The translations under genes and the position numbers were made by a program. Under the pieces are notes generated by a model, which saw only the letters and a list, made by a program, of their open reading frames with translations, was not told the DNA's origin and did not search any database. Of a stretch of 64,000 bases of DNA, positions 17,701-24,865 are shown one piece after another; positions within the stretch are counted from its first letter, which is position 1; the number at the start of each line of letters is the position of its first letter. The DNA is taken from contig NZ_PUIP01000003.1 of the NCBI RefSeq assembly GCF_002968015.1, positions 62,001 to 126,000 of the forward strand. The letters are read 5' to 3'. The DNA is from Massilia phosphatilytica (GTDB taxonomy: Bacteria; Pseudomonadota; Gammaproteobacteria; Burkholderiales; Burkholderiaceae_D).

Positions 17701-18586
17701 GCGCGCGTTCGGCCAGCACGTCCGGCGCGGCCACGCCGGCCGCCACGCCGGCCAGCGGGCGCTTGTCCGACCACGTCGTCATGCCGTCGCCGCTGTCGGC
17801 CAGCCACGCATGGCCTGCCGTGTCCGCAAACACGGCGCGCCAGCTGCCGTCCGGCCGGCGCGCGAGGCCGGTGCCGGGTGCTGCGCGGCCCAATGTATCG
17901 AGCGTGCGCTCGATGGACCAGGGTCCCGCCAGGTCGCGGGCCCGCGCCAGGTCGAGGATCCCATCGGCGCGCCGGCGCGCGAGCGCCACCCAGCCGTCGC
18001 CGTCCTGGGCGATGGCCGCATCCTCGTACTTGTCCTGCAGGCCCGTCAATGCATGCGGGGCCCCGTCCGTCCCGACCAGCGCGGGCCCACGCGTCAGGGC
18101 CACGACGAGTTTCGCGCTGCCGTCGCGTGCCTGCACCCAGCGCGGCGCACGCACAGGCCCCGGCATCGGTACGGTGCGGAGGAACGTCCAGTGTTTCAGG
18201 TCGCCCGAGCGCGCGACGCCGATCTCGTTGCCGGCGCCCGCCACGTAAGCGACCTCGTAATGGCCGTCGCGGCGCACGATGGCCGGGTCGCGCAGCATGC
18301 CGCGCGGCGGCGCATACGTTTCCGACGCCTGCGTGACGAACGTCGTGCCGTCGTTTGAGCTGAAGATGCTCAGGCGGTCCGGCAGGCCCGGCGCCACGGC
18401 AGCCATCAGCCACGTCGTGTCGGCCTGACTCGACCGGTCGTGCCCGCGGGACGCGGTATCGGATGCCTGTGGAATCCCGAGCTCCTGCGCCACCGCGGGC
18501 ACAGGCGCGACGGCGGCGGCGGCGAGCGCCACATGTGCGGCGGCGATGGTGCGCAGCAGTGCGCGCCGTGAGAGGAAACCTGGCAC
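14774..18586 (-). CDS. Secreted GH43-like propeller / GH35 beta-galactosidase chimera
   Basis: About 1270 residues. GTG at 18586 is preferred because AAAGGAGATGTTCA precedes it and it opens a signal peptide with a twin-arginine-like motif (SRRALLRT). Residues about 40-310 read as a GH43/GH32-type beta-propeller (MLRDPAIV, KYEDAAIA, VARSGDLKHW). Then follows a GH35 barrel: SGEIHPFRLP, ARMGPYVNAE, acid/base Glu in QIENELG and a likely nucleophile in AAEVGAGWFDYWG. Beta-sandwich domains fill the last 500 residues. It probably removes beta-galactose from galactan or arabinogalactan side chains. It is divergent from a TonB receptor 214 bp away. The extra propeller is unusual for GH35. Confidence 0.85.
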   Translation of the reverse strand: MPGFLSRRALLRTIAAAHVALAAAAVAPVPAVAQELGIPQASDTASRGHDRSSQADTTWLMAAVAPGLPDRLSIFSSNDGTTFVTQASETYAPPRGMLRDPAIVRRDGHYEVAYVAGAGNEIGVARSGDLKHWTFLRTVPMPGPVRAPRWVQARDGSAKLVVALTRGPALVGTDGAPHALTGLQDKYEDAAIAQDGDGWVALARRRADGILDLARARDLAGPWSIERTLDTLGRAAPGTGLARRPDGSWRAVFADTAGHAWLADSGDGMTTWSDKRPLAGVAAGVAAPDVLAERAQDVAHAVRPRRAPQQVGWDPYSLTVGGKRIVVWSGEIHPFRLPDPAQWRDVIQKMKALGFNGVSFYFDWAYHSPAPGVYDFSGVRNVERALEIAEEEGMYVIARMGPYVNAELSGGGFPGWMFRNRAEARTDDPAYLAAVDEWMTQIDAIVARHQVTTGGGTVIAYQIENELGKVEPKHARQMAHLAAKARADGITVPFFHNAAGRLPDWTPNGSSAPWANPGPTDLYAFDGYPGGACDVHANPADPNKAPDWGIYATPGPKAGASSSPGTPGFAAEVGAGWFDYWGSNGTYACTAERQGKGYQRVFYGTNLINRITIHNIYMAFGGTSWGWLPGPIVYTSYDYGAPIAEDRGLRPKALALKQQGMFVQAAGPVLARMDKGPEIRTTNPRVRLYHNVNTELGTHVLFAVHGPSDLLTDDAFSFDLATRAGTYTIAARLNGQDAKMLLADYAMERQHLVYSTSELQAQFRDGARDVVLLHGRDGETGETVLRYASAPRVEVLAGAVRTTFDAARGDLKLAYAHTGLARVRITGGGRAPLLLLVADEGTSQRFWTQETPAGRVLELTPALVRSARIEDGRLYLTGDTDAASPLEIWGPQIAAASFNGSALHLTRQSDGSLRSTEPLAGPAPVTVPDLGKLAWMRRMDSPEAQPGFDDGDWVQADHRPSAAQTWTLPERGQPTLAMSDYGFHHGDVWYRGRFDTTAAAADRLELFYGGGGAGMLQAWVDGRFLGQHELDTGRSFPETTDTVRFDLGKLAPGPHVVAVMVRNDSHNWDLMADDAHREARGLIAASLTSKGGPRFGVPIRWRVQGNRGGEDVADRVRGPFNDGGLYGERAGWHLPGTPGKGWSSARPGDAPPAPGTYWLRTQVKLDLPRGHDVQLGLAFGDTGRPRSERENRALIFVNGWNVGQFIAHVGPQRVFVIPPGILDPHGANTIALAVTTDGAPANALESVRFVVLRAAHGGASGAAVKGQPEP

Positions 18587-18800
18587 TGAACATCTCCTTT
18601 GATTGCGTACCGCGCATGCGGTGAGCGCATATTGTGCCGCCTGCGCGGTCGCCGTTGTCGATTCGGCACGCAAGCGCTCAACAACGTGATTATTACCGCG
18701 ATCGGGACGGATGGACGGCTCGCAGCGCGGTGCTTGGCGCTACCATGCCCCCGTCAATATGACCGCACGAGTCATCGAAAACAACATGGAGACTACAACG

Positions 18801-21800
18801 ATGCGCTTCACCGCAACCCCTCGGAACTTTCATCCTCTTTCTCGTCGCAGCCGCATCAGCGTCGGCGTGCTGGCCATGCTCGCGTCGCTGCACGCGCACG
18901 GCCAGGAAACCGCCGCGGCGGCAGATGCCGCACCCGCCGCCACGACGAGCGCCGACGGCAAATCGTCCGACAGCGTCGTCGTCGTGACGGGCTTCCGCGC
19001 GAGCCTGAACAGCGCCCTGAACACGAAGAAGAACAGCGACGGCATCATCGACGTGATCAAGGCCGAGGACATCGCCAAGTTCCCCGACGCGAACCTGGCC
19101 GAGTCGCTGCAGCGCGTGCCCGGCGTGGCGCTGGCGCGCGGCGACGGCGGCGAAGGCAAGCAGATCACCGTGCGTGGCCTGAACGCGGGCTTCACGCGCG
19201 TGCGCATCAACGGCATCGAGGGCGTGGCGGCGACGGGCGCGTCGGACATCAACGGCAGCACGAACCGCGGCCGCGGCTTCGACTTTTCCGTGTTCGCCTC
19301 GGAGCTGTTCAACAGCCTGGAAGTGCGCAAGACATCGGAAGCGGACATCGAGGAAGGTTCGCTGGGCGCCACCGTCGACTTGCGCACGGCGCGGCCGTTC
19401 GACTTCAAGGGCCGCACGTTCAGCATCGGCGGCCAGGAAAGCCACAATTCCCTCTCGGGCAAGACGCAGCCGCGCGTGACGGCGCTGCTGTCGGACCGCT
19501 GGGACACGGGCTACGGCAAGGTCGGCGCCCTCCTGTCCGCCGCGTATTCGAAACGGCGCGCGACCGAGGAAGGCTACGAGGCCGTGGAGCTGCTCAGCGC
19601 GAGCAATGACGGCGGCTTCTGCTCGCCGGTGGGCGTCGCGCCGCAGGTTCCGGGCAACGATGCCGTCAAGGGCATCACGGCCACCACGTGCGGCACGGGG
19701 ATGCCACGCGCGACCGACCCGACGGCCTACAACAGCGTCATGGGCCGCAAGGACAACTACGGCGGCACGGTCGCGAATCCGGCCGCCGGCTCGGGCGCGT
19801 TCGCGCCGCGCATCCCGCGTTACCGTCGCTCGCAGACGGATTACCAGCGCACCGGCATCACCAACTCCTACCAGTGGCGCAATGCGGACAGCGAACTGAA
19901 CCTGGACCTCATGTACGGCAAGTTCGCCAACAAGCGCTACGACAACTACATCGAGGCGATCTCGTTCGGCCGCAACCTGGGCTCGAACGGCAAGCCGCAG
20001 ACGTCGATCCTGGACGCGCACTTCGACCAGAGCGGCAGCTGGGACTACGGCAAATTCAACGGCGTGGACGTGCGCACCGAGGGCCTGCTCGACGTGTACA
20101 CGACCAAGTTCCGCCAGCACGTGCTGTCGGGCAGCCACAAGTTCAGCGACACGGTCAAGGCCGACTTCATGGCCGGTAACTCGAACTCGAACCTGAACGA
20201 ACCGATGCGCGCCACCGTGCAGTTTGACGCGCCGAACGTGAACGGCTTCGCGTGGGACTTCCGCGACAACCGCAACGTCCCGACGCTCAACTTCGGCATC
20301 GACGTGAGCAATCCCGCCAACTTCCAGTGGGCCCCGCAGGACGCCGCCGGCAACGTGCGCGGCATGTTCGTCGGCCGTTACCTGGACACGACGAACAAGC
20401 TGCAGACCCAGGCCGCCAACGTGCACTGGGAAATCAACGATCACTTGACGAGCCACTTCGGCATCTCGGCCCGCAAGAATATCTGGACCAACTACGAGGT
20501 CGGCAACAGCGCCAACGCGGTGAACCTGCCGGCGGGCGTATCGATGGCCGACATCTCGCGCCAGATCAGCGGCTTCGGCTCAGGCCTCGGCGGCACGGGC
20601 GTGCCGTCGTCGTGGGCCGCCGTGGACCTGCAGAAGTTCCTCGGCGTCGTCAACACGGAATGCCATTGCGACGCCGTACCGGGGTCGCAGTACAACTACC
20701 TTGCCCAGACCAACCGCCGCGTGGAAGAAAAGATCAATGCGCTGTACGGCATGGTCGATTTCAATTACGACCTGTTCGGCGTGACGTGGCGCGGCAACGC
20801 GGGCGTGCGCGGTGCCGAGACGACGGCGACCTCCATGGCGATGATCAATGTGCAGGGCCAGCTCCAGCCGAACACGGGCACGAAGAAATACCGCGACTGG
20901 CTGCCCGCCTTCAACCTGACGGCGCAACTGCCGAAGGACGTGTTCCTGCGCTTCTCGGCCGGCAAGACGCTGTCGCGGCCCGAGTATACGGACCTCGCGC
21001 CGAATGCCACCGTGTCGCCGATCTCGCAGTCGGTCTCGATCGGCAACCCGAACCTGGACCCGATCCGCGCCAACACGTACGACTTGCAGGCCGAGTGGTA
21101 TTACGCGAAGAACGCGATGATCTCGCTCGGGCACTTCCGCAAGGACATCAAGAGCTTCATCCAGAGCGTCAACGAGCGCGTGCCGTACAACACCCTCGGC
21201 CTGCCGAACGAACTCCTGATCCTGAACGGCTGCTCGCTGACGGGCGCGCCGATCTGCCAGACGCTGCCCACGACGGAAGTGAACGTGAGCCGCAAGGTCA
21301 ACACGGCCGGCGGCCCGCTGAAGGGCTGGGAATTCAACCTGCAGGCGCCGTTCAGCTTCCTGCCCGGCTTCTGGAGCAATTTCGGCCTGCTCGCCAACGC
21401 GACGCGCGTGAAGTCGCGCATCACGTACATCACCCGCGTGGACAACCCGGCCACGCCGGCCAACGAGCAGCTGACGCAGGTGGCGGACTTCACGGGCCTG
21501 TCGCCGCGCACCCACAACCTGACCCTGTACTACGAGGATGCGAAGTTCAGCGCGCGCGTGTCGGCGGCGCACCGTTCCAGCTATATCTACGCCGTGCTGG
21601 GCGACGTGGCGGGCCACGACTACACGATGGTCGACGGCTCCACCAACATCGACATGAGCCTCTCGTACAACATCACGCCGCAACTTCGCGTGTCGCTGGA
21701 AGGGCAAAACCTGAACGACACGCCGCTGCGCTATGGCCGCGACACGCAGCGCAACGACACGCTGCTGTACGTCCACTCGGGCCGCTCGTTCGTGCTGGGG

Positions 21801-21818
21801 CTGAACTACAAGTACTGA
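18801..21818 (+). CDS. TonB-dependent outer-membrane receptor (Xanthomonas/Caulobacter carbohydrate type)
   Basis: A 1005-residue receptor. After a signal peptide (start chosen at 18801; GGAG lies nine bases before it) comes the plug domain (VVVTGFRASL, ESLQRVPGVAL, VRGLNAGFTRVRING) and a long barrel ending in LGLNYKY, with the terminal aromatic expected of barrel proteins. The plug resembles the TonB-Xanth-Caul class used for oligosaccharide uptake. With the divergent GH35 gene it forms a likely uptake pair for galactose-containing oligosaccharides; substrate is inferred. The 214-bp region upstream shows no clear operator. Confidence 0.9.
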   Translation: MRFTATPRNFHPLSRRSRISVGVLAMLASLHAHGQETAAAADAAPAATTSADGKSSDSVVVVTGFRASLNSALNTKKNSDGIIDVIKAEDIAKFPDANLAESLQRVPGVALARGDGGEGKQITVRGLNAGFTRVRINGIEGVAATGASDINGSTNRGRGFDFSVFASELFNSLEVRKTSEADIEEGSLGATVDLRTARPFDFKGRTFSIGGQESHNSLSGKTQPRVTALLSDRWDTGYGKVGALLSAAYSKRRATEEGYEAVELLSASNDGGFCSPVGVAPQVPGNDAVKGITATTCGTGMPRATDPTAYNSVMGRKDNYGGTVANPAAGSGAFAPRIPRYRRSQTDYQRTGITNSYQWRNADSELNLDLMYGKFANKRYDNYIEAISFGRNLGSNGKPQTSILDAHFDQSGSWDYGKFNGVDVRTEGLLDVYTTKFRQHVLSGSHKFSDTVKADFMAGNSNSNLNEPMRATVQFDAPNVNGFAWDFRDNRNVPTLNFGIDVSNPANFQWAPQDAAGNVRGMFVGRYLDTTNKLQTQAANVHWEINDHLTSHFGISARKNIWTNYEVGNSANAVNLPAGVSMADISRQISGFGSGLGGTGVPSSWAAVDLQKFLGVVNTECHCDAVPGSQYNYLAQTNRRVEEKINALYGMVDFNYDLFGVTWRGNAGVRGAETTATSMAMINVQGQLQPNTGTKKYRDWLPAFNLTAQLPKDVFLRFSAGKTLSRPEYTDLAPNATVSPISQSVSIGNPNLDPIRANTYDLQAEWYYAKNAMISLGHFRKDIKSFIQSVNERVPYNTLGLPNELLILNGCSLTGAPICQTLPTTEVNVSRKVNTAGGPLKGWEFNLQAPFSFLPGFWSNFGLLANATRVKSRITYITRVDNPATPANEQLTQVADFTGLSPRTHNLTLYYEDAKFSARVSAAHRSSYIYAVLGDVAGHDYTMVDGSTNIDMSLSYNITPQLRVSLEGQNLNDTPLRYGRDTQRNDTLLYVHSGRSFVLGLNYKY

Positions 21819-21849
21819 TGCCGGGGGCGTGAGAAAGTGCGACCTTCAA

Positions 21850-21898
21850 GGCGCGGCGATCTGGTATGCTTTCCGTTTTACTACCAGCCCGCCGCGCC
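21850..21898. repeat. Long inverted repeat ending at a start codon
   Basis: GGCGCGGCG-at-CTGGTA ... TACCAG-cc-CGCCGCGCC: 15 paired bases with a two-by-two internal mismatch and a 15-nt loop. The right arm ends immediately before the ATG at 21899. A promoter-like TATGCT lies at 21865-21870, overlapping the left arm and loop. Confidence 0.6.
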
Positions 21899-22111
21899 AT
21901 GTCCTTCTTCGCCCGCAACGCACGCTTCATCGTTCCCGCCGCCATGCTGACGGTCGCCGTCATGCGTCTTGTGGATGCCCTGCGGTCGGGCGCCACCGCC
22001 GACTGGTTTGCCGTCGCCGGGTTCACGGGCGTGGCCGTCGTGCTCCATCTGGCGCTCAGCGCGGCCCACCGCAAGCGCCTCGCGGATGCCGGCCGGGACG
22101 GCAGTGCCTGA
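21899..22111 (+). CDS. Small membrane protein, 70 residues
   Basis: Starts MSFFARNARF and has two hydrophobic segments (about 8-22 and 34-55, AVAGFTGVAVVLHLAL) followed by a basic tail. I do not recognise a family. No ribosome site precedes the ATG; instead a strong inverted repeat abuts it. An ATG at 21866 in the same frame lies inside that repeat and is less likely. It sits 17 bp before the glyoxalase-type gene on the same strand, so the two may be cotranscribed. Codon use and membrane pattern support a real gene, but only moderately. Confidence 0.55.
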   Translation: MSFFARNARFIVPAAMLTVAVMRLVDALRSGATADWFAVAGFTGVAVVLHLALSAAHRKRLADAGRDGSA

Positions 22112-22128
22112 ACGTGCAAGGAGATCTC

Positions 22129-22515
22129 ATGTACACCCTCTCCCGCGTCACCCCGGTCCTGCGCATCTTCGATGAAGCGAAGGCGCGCGAGTTCTACATC
22201 GACTTCCTTGGCTTCAAGGTCGACTGGGAGCACCGCTTCGAAGGCGGCGACTTCCCCGTCTACATGCAGGTGTCGCTGGGCGACTGCGTGCTGCACCTGT
22301 CCGAACACTACGGCGACGGCAGCCCGGGCGCATCGATCCGCGTCGCCGTGCGCGACCTCGACGGCTACCAGGCCACGCTGCTGGCCAAGTCGTTCAAGTA
22401 TTCGCGGCCGCACATCCAGACGATGCCATGGGGGACCCGCGAGATGACGATCCGCGATCCGTCGCACAACCGGCTGTCGTTCGAGGAACCGATTCCCGAA
22501 TCCGACGCGTCCTGA
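22129..22515 (+). CDS. Glyoxalase/bleomycin-resistance (VOC) superfamily protein
   Basis: A 128-residue single VOC-fold protein: LRIFDEAKAREFYIDFLGFKVDWEHRF at the start is the usual beta-alpha-beta opening, and MTIRDPSHNRLSFEE is the family C-terminal motif with the Glu. Such proteins bind metal or sequester hydrophobic antibiotics as dimers; the substrate is unknown. ATG at 22129 follows CAAGGAGATCTC. It ends just before a GC hairpin and converges with the LuxR-type regulator. Confidence 0.85.
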   Translation: MYTLSRVTPVLRIFDEAKAREFYIDFLGFKVDWEHRFEGGDFPVYMQVSLGDCVLHLSEHYGDGSPGASIRVAVRDLDGYQATLLAKSFKYSRPHIQTMPWGTREMTIRDPSHNRLSFEEPIPESDAS

Positions 22516-22537
22516 GCGCGGCAGGTCCGCGCCGCGC
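22516..22537. terminator. GC hairpin between convergent genes
   Basis: GCGCGGC/GCCGCGC pair perfectly around an 8-nt loop, directly after the VOC stop. It sits between convergent genes and could act as a two-way terminator, though no T run follows. Confidence 0.45.
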
Positions 22538-22540
22538 ACG

Positions 22541-23128
22541 TCAGCCCGGCACCACCCCGTCGATGCCGACGATGCCCCGCTGTGCCGCCACGACGACGGC
22601 GTGCAGCCGCGCCGACACGCCCAGCTTGCCCATCAGGTTGCGCAAATGCCAGCGCACGGTACCGACGCCGATGCCCAGGTCGCGCGCGATCTGCTTGTCG
22701 CACCGGCCGCCCGCCAGCAGGCGCAGCACGTCCGTCTCGCGGTTCGTCAGGTGCTCGCGGCAGGTCCCCGCCTCCAGGTGTTTCGTCACGCCCGGGCTGT
22801 AGTGCCGGTCGCCCGTCAGGATGCGCCGCACGGCGTGCCGCAGGTCCGCCGCGTCGGCGTCCTCGAGCAGATAGCCCGCCACGGCCGCTGAGCAGGCGCG
22901 CAGCACGTCGGCCTCCCTGTCGCGGTGGGTGACGATGAGCACCTGCCGCCCGCGCGCGATGGCGAGGCCCGTGTCGTAGTCGGCGATGACGAGGTCCGCG
23001 TCCGCAGCCGCGGCGGCGTCCGTGTCATGCGTCGTCACCCGCCAGTCGGGGTCGTGCAACGATGCCGCGAGACCCGCTGTCATCAGGGGCCGCGCGTGCA
23101 TCACGTGGATCTTGCTGCCAGTGTGCAT
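22541..23128 (-). CDS. LuxR/NarL-type regulator with degenerate receiver domain
   Basis: A 195-residue protein with a receiver-like N-terminus (about 6-115) and a LuxR helix-turn-helix (about 130-185: LTNRETDVLRLLAGG, KQIARDLGIGVGTVRWHL). The phosphoacceptor Asp appears kept (LVIADYD, Asp50), but the acidic pair expected near residue 10 is replaced by Met-His. The conserved Lys of the GYLLKD motif is Glu89 (GYLLED). Phosphorylation control is therefore doubtful; it may act constitutively or by another signal. No histidine kinase is near. It starts 6 bp after the unknown gene at 23135-23854 and so probably ends the oxidoreductase operon. Confidence 0.82.
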   Translation of the reverse strand: MHTGSKIHVMHARPLMTAGLAASLHDPDWRVTTHDTDAAAAADADLVIADYDTGLAIARGRQVLIVTHRDREADVLRACSAAVAGYLLEDADAADLRHAVRRILTGDRHYSPGVTKHLEAGTCREHLTNRETDVLRLLAGGRCDKQIARDLGIGVGTVRWHLRNLMGKLGVSARLHAVVVAAQRGIVGIDGVVPG

Positions 23129-23134
23129 GCGCCC

Positions 23135-23854
23135 TCAGCCGAAACGCACGTCGCTGACGACGATGGACACGACCAGCGGCTCCGCCGCGTGGCTGCCGTC
23201 CGGATTGCGCACATAGATCAGGTGCCGGGTCGGCAGGTTGACGCCGTCGACCGTCGCATACTCCGAAAAGTAGTGCACGGCCGGCGTGCCGCCGTTGATC
23301 TCGACGTCGTAATCGTGGCGGCGCAGCCTGAAATCGGCGCCGACGTAGAACGTCTGCACGCGGCTGTGCGTGGCGATCGTGTCCGGATACGTGACGCGCA
23401 GGCGGTGCCACCGATCGCCATTCTCTTCCCACGCCGGCAGTTCCTCGACGCCGAAACCGGGTTCCGCGAACGCGAACGGCAAGGTGAGGTAGTTCCACAT
23501 CGCGTAACCGACGAAATAGGCCAGCTGCAGTTCCGACCATGGTGTCTCCAGGCCGAAGCCGGCGAACGAGGCGCGCGGGTCGTCCAGCGCATCGAGCACG
23601 ATACCCTCTGCCGTTTCGATCGCGGCACGCCGCGGCGTCACGGCAGTGCGCCGGTCCGGGGCGCCGAACGGGGCGTGCGACGTCCACTGGCGCTTCAGGT
23701 CGATCTCGACGTCGACTTCGTCCAGCATGCCGCCATATCCTTTCAGCGGCCACAGGATGCCGCCCTGGCTCAGGTGCGCCGACAGGCGGTCGTGCGACTT
23801 CCAGCGGGCCAGGCCGCCGTGAGCTTCCAGGATCTGTTCGATCAGCGTGTTCAT
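23135..23854 (-). CDS. Conserved-looking protein of unknown function in the oxidoreductase operon
   Basis: A 239-residue protein beginning MNTLIEQILEAHGGLARW. ATG 23854 is chosen because AAGGA precedes it at a workable distance, while the ATG two codons earlier overlaps that site. It is rich in beta-type stretches (LRRHDYDVEINGG, VNLPTRHLIYVRN) without signal peptide or membrane segment. The layout recalls lipoprotein-carrier-like beta folds (LolA type), but I cannot assign it. It lies 21 bp after the dihaem cytochrome and 6 bp before the LuxR-type gene. Confidence 0.7.
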   Translation of the reverse strand: MNTLIEQILEAHGGLARWKSHDRLSAHLSQGGILWPLKGYGGMLDEVDVEIDLKRQWTSHAPFGAPDRRTAVTPRRAAIETAEGIVLDALDDPRASFAGFGLETPWSELQLAYFVGYAMWNYLTLPFAFAEPGFGVEELPAWEENGDRWHRLRVTYPDTIATHSRVQTFYVGADFRLRRHDYDVEINGGTPAVHYFSEYATVDGVNLPTRHLIYVRNPDGSHAAEPLVVSIVVSDVRFG

Positions 23855-23875
23855 GGTCATTCCTTGATAAAAAGT

Positions 23876-24403
23876 TCAGGGCGAGTCCGGGCACGGCAGG
23901 CCGGCGTCGGCCCAGGCGACGAGGGCCTTGACGAAGTCGTCGTGCGACAGCGCCGGCGTCGTGCGGTTACCGCCGGGCTGCCATGCCCACAGCACGAGCG
24001 GGTCCGTGCGCATGTGTTCCACCACCTCGTGCGGCGTCTTGCGGTTGCCGTTGCGGGCCGGGTCGCGCATCTGCAGGCAGACCGCCTTCTTGTCGAGCCC
24101 CTGCCACGTCATGCTGCGCGGCGCCAGGTGCCAGTCCTTCACGCCGGGCACGCGGCCGTCCGCGGAGTTCGTCGCCTGGTGGCAGGCCTGGCAGCGCAGC
24201 GCCGCGGACCCGTGGCCATCCGCCCCGCGCACCACCTGCTGGGCGTGGATGACGCCCCAGTCCTTCTGGCGTGGCGCGTCGGCCTGGTGGCAGTTGATGC
24301 AGCGCGGGCCCAGCACGACCCTGGCCACCGGATCGAACAGGGAGGCGTCGGCGGCGTGCGCGGACGCGCCCAGCGCGAACAGGCATGCAAGCAGCTTACG
24401 CAT
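23876..24403 (-). CDS. Periplasmic dihaem c-type cytochrome
   Basis: A 175-residue exported protein: a signal peptide ([18 protein letters not shown]) and two haem c motifs, CINCH at 35-39 and CQACH at 71-75. It overlaps the 2Fe-2S subunit gene by 8 bp and is the natural electron acceptor for the molybdenum oxidoreductase encoded upstream. Several Met and His residues between 90 and 130 could supply the sixth haem ligands. Confidence 0.85.
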   Translation of the reverse strand: MRKLLACLFALGASAHAADASLFDPVARVVLGPRCINCHQADAPRQKDWGVIHAQQVVRGADGHGSAALRCQACHQATNSADGRVPGVKDWHLAPRSMTWQGLDKKAVCLQMRDPARNGNRKTPHEVVEHMRTDPLVLWAWQPGGNRTTPALSHDDFVKALVAWADAGLPCPDSP

Positions 24404-24851
24404 CGCCCGCCGCCTGGTGGATCGCGAGCCGGATGCGCTGGTACGTGCCGCAGCGGCAGATGTTGCCCGACATGGCCTGGTCGATGTCCGTGTCCGTCGG
24501 CTTCGGGATCGCCTTCAGCAGGGCAGTCGCGGCCATGATCTGGCCGGACTGGCAGTAGCCGCACTGCGGCACGTCCAGCGCGGCCCAGGCCTTCTGCACG
24601 CGCTGCCCGACCGGTGTCGCGCCGATCGCTTCGATCGTCGTGACCTTGTGCCCGGCCGCGGCCGAGATCGGGGTCACGCAGGCGCGCACGGGCTGGCCGT
24701 CCAGGTGCACGGTGCAGGCGCCGCACAGCGCCATGCCGCAGCCGAACTTGGTGCCGTTCAGGTGCAGTTCGTCGCGCAGCACCCACAGCAGGGGCGTATC
24801 CGGTTCGGCCGTCACGGCCTGCTGTTTGCCGTTGATGTTCAATGTGGTCAT
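24396..24851 (-). CDS. iorA: Isoquinoline 1-oxidoreductase-type 2Fe-2S subunit
   Basis: A 151-residue protein with the plant-ferredoxin 2Fe-2S cluster ligands (Cys38, Cys43, Cys46, Cys58: [15 protein letters not shown] ... RAC) and the second helical-domain cluster ([10 protein letters not shown] ... CRCGTY). This is the small subunit of the xanthine-oxidase family, passing electrons from the molybdenum centre of the large subunit to the cytochrome. It starts 14 bp after the large-subunit stop. IorA-type operons often oxidise aldehydes or N-heterocycles; the true substrate is unknown. Confidence 0.9.
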   Translation of the reverse strand: MTTLNINGKQQAVTAEPDTPLLWVLRDELHLNGTKFGCGMALCGACTVHLDGQPVRACVTPISAAAGHKVTTIEAIGATPVGQRVQKAWAALDVPQCGYCQSGQIMAATALLKAIPKPTDTDIDQAMSGNICRCGTYQRIRLAIHQAAGDA

Positions 24852-24865
24852 GTGGTTTCCTTTGT

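Noticed and set aside
14819..18358. 1179-codon plus-strand frame opposite the GH35 gene
   Set aside because: Shadow of a gene with intact catalytic motifs; rich in Arg/Ala/Val/Gly with no domain.
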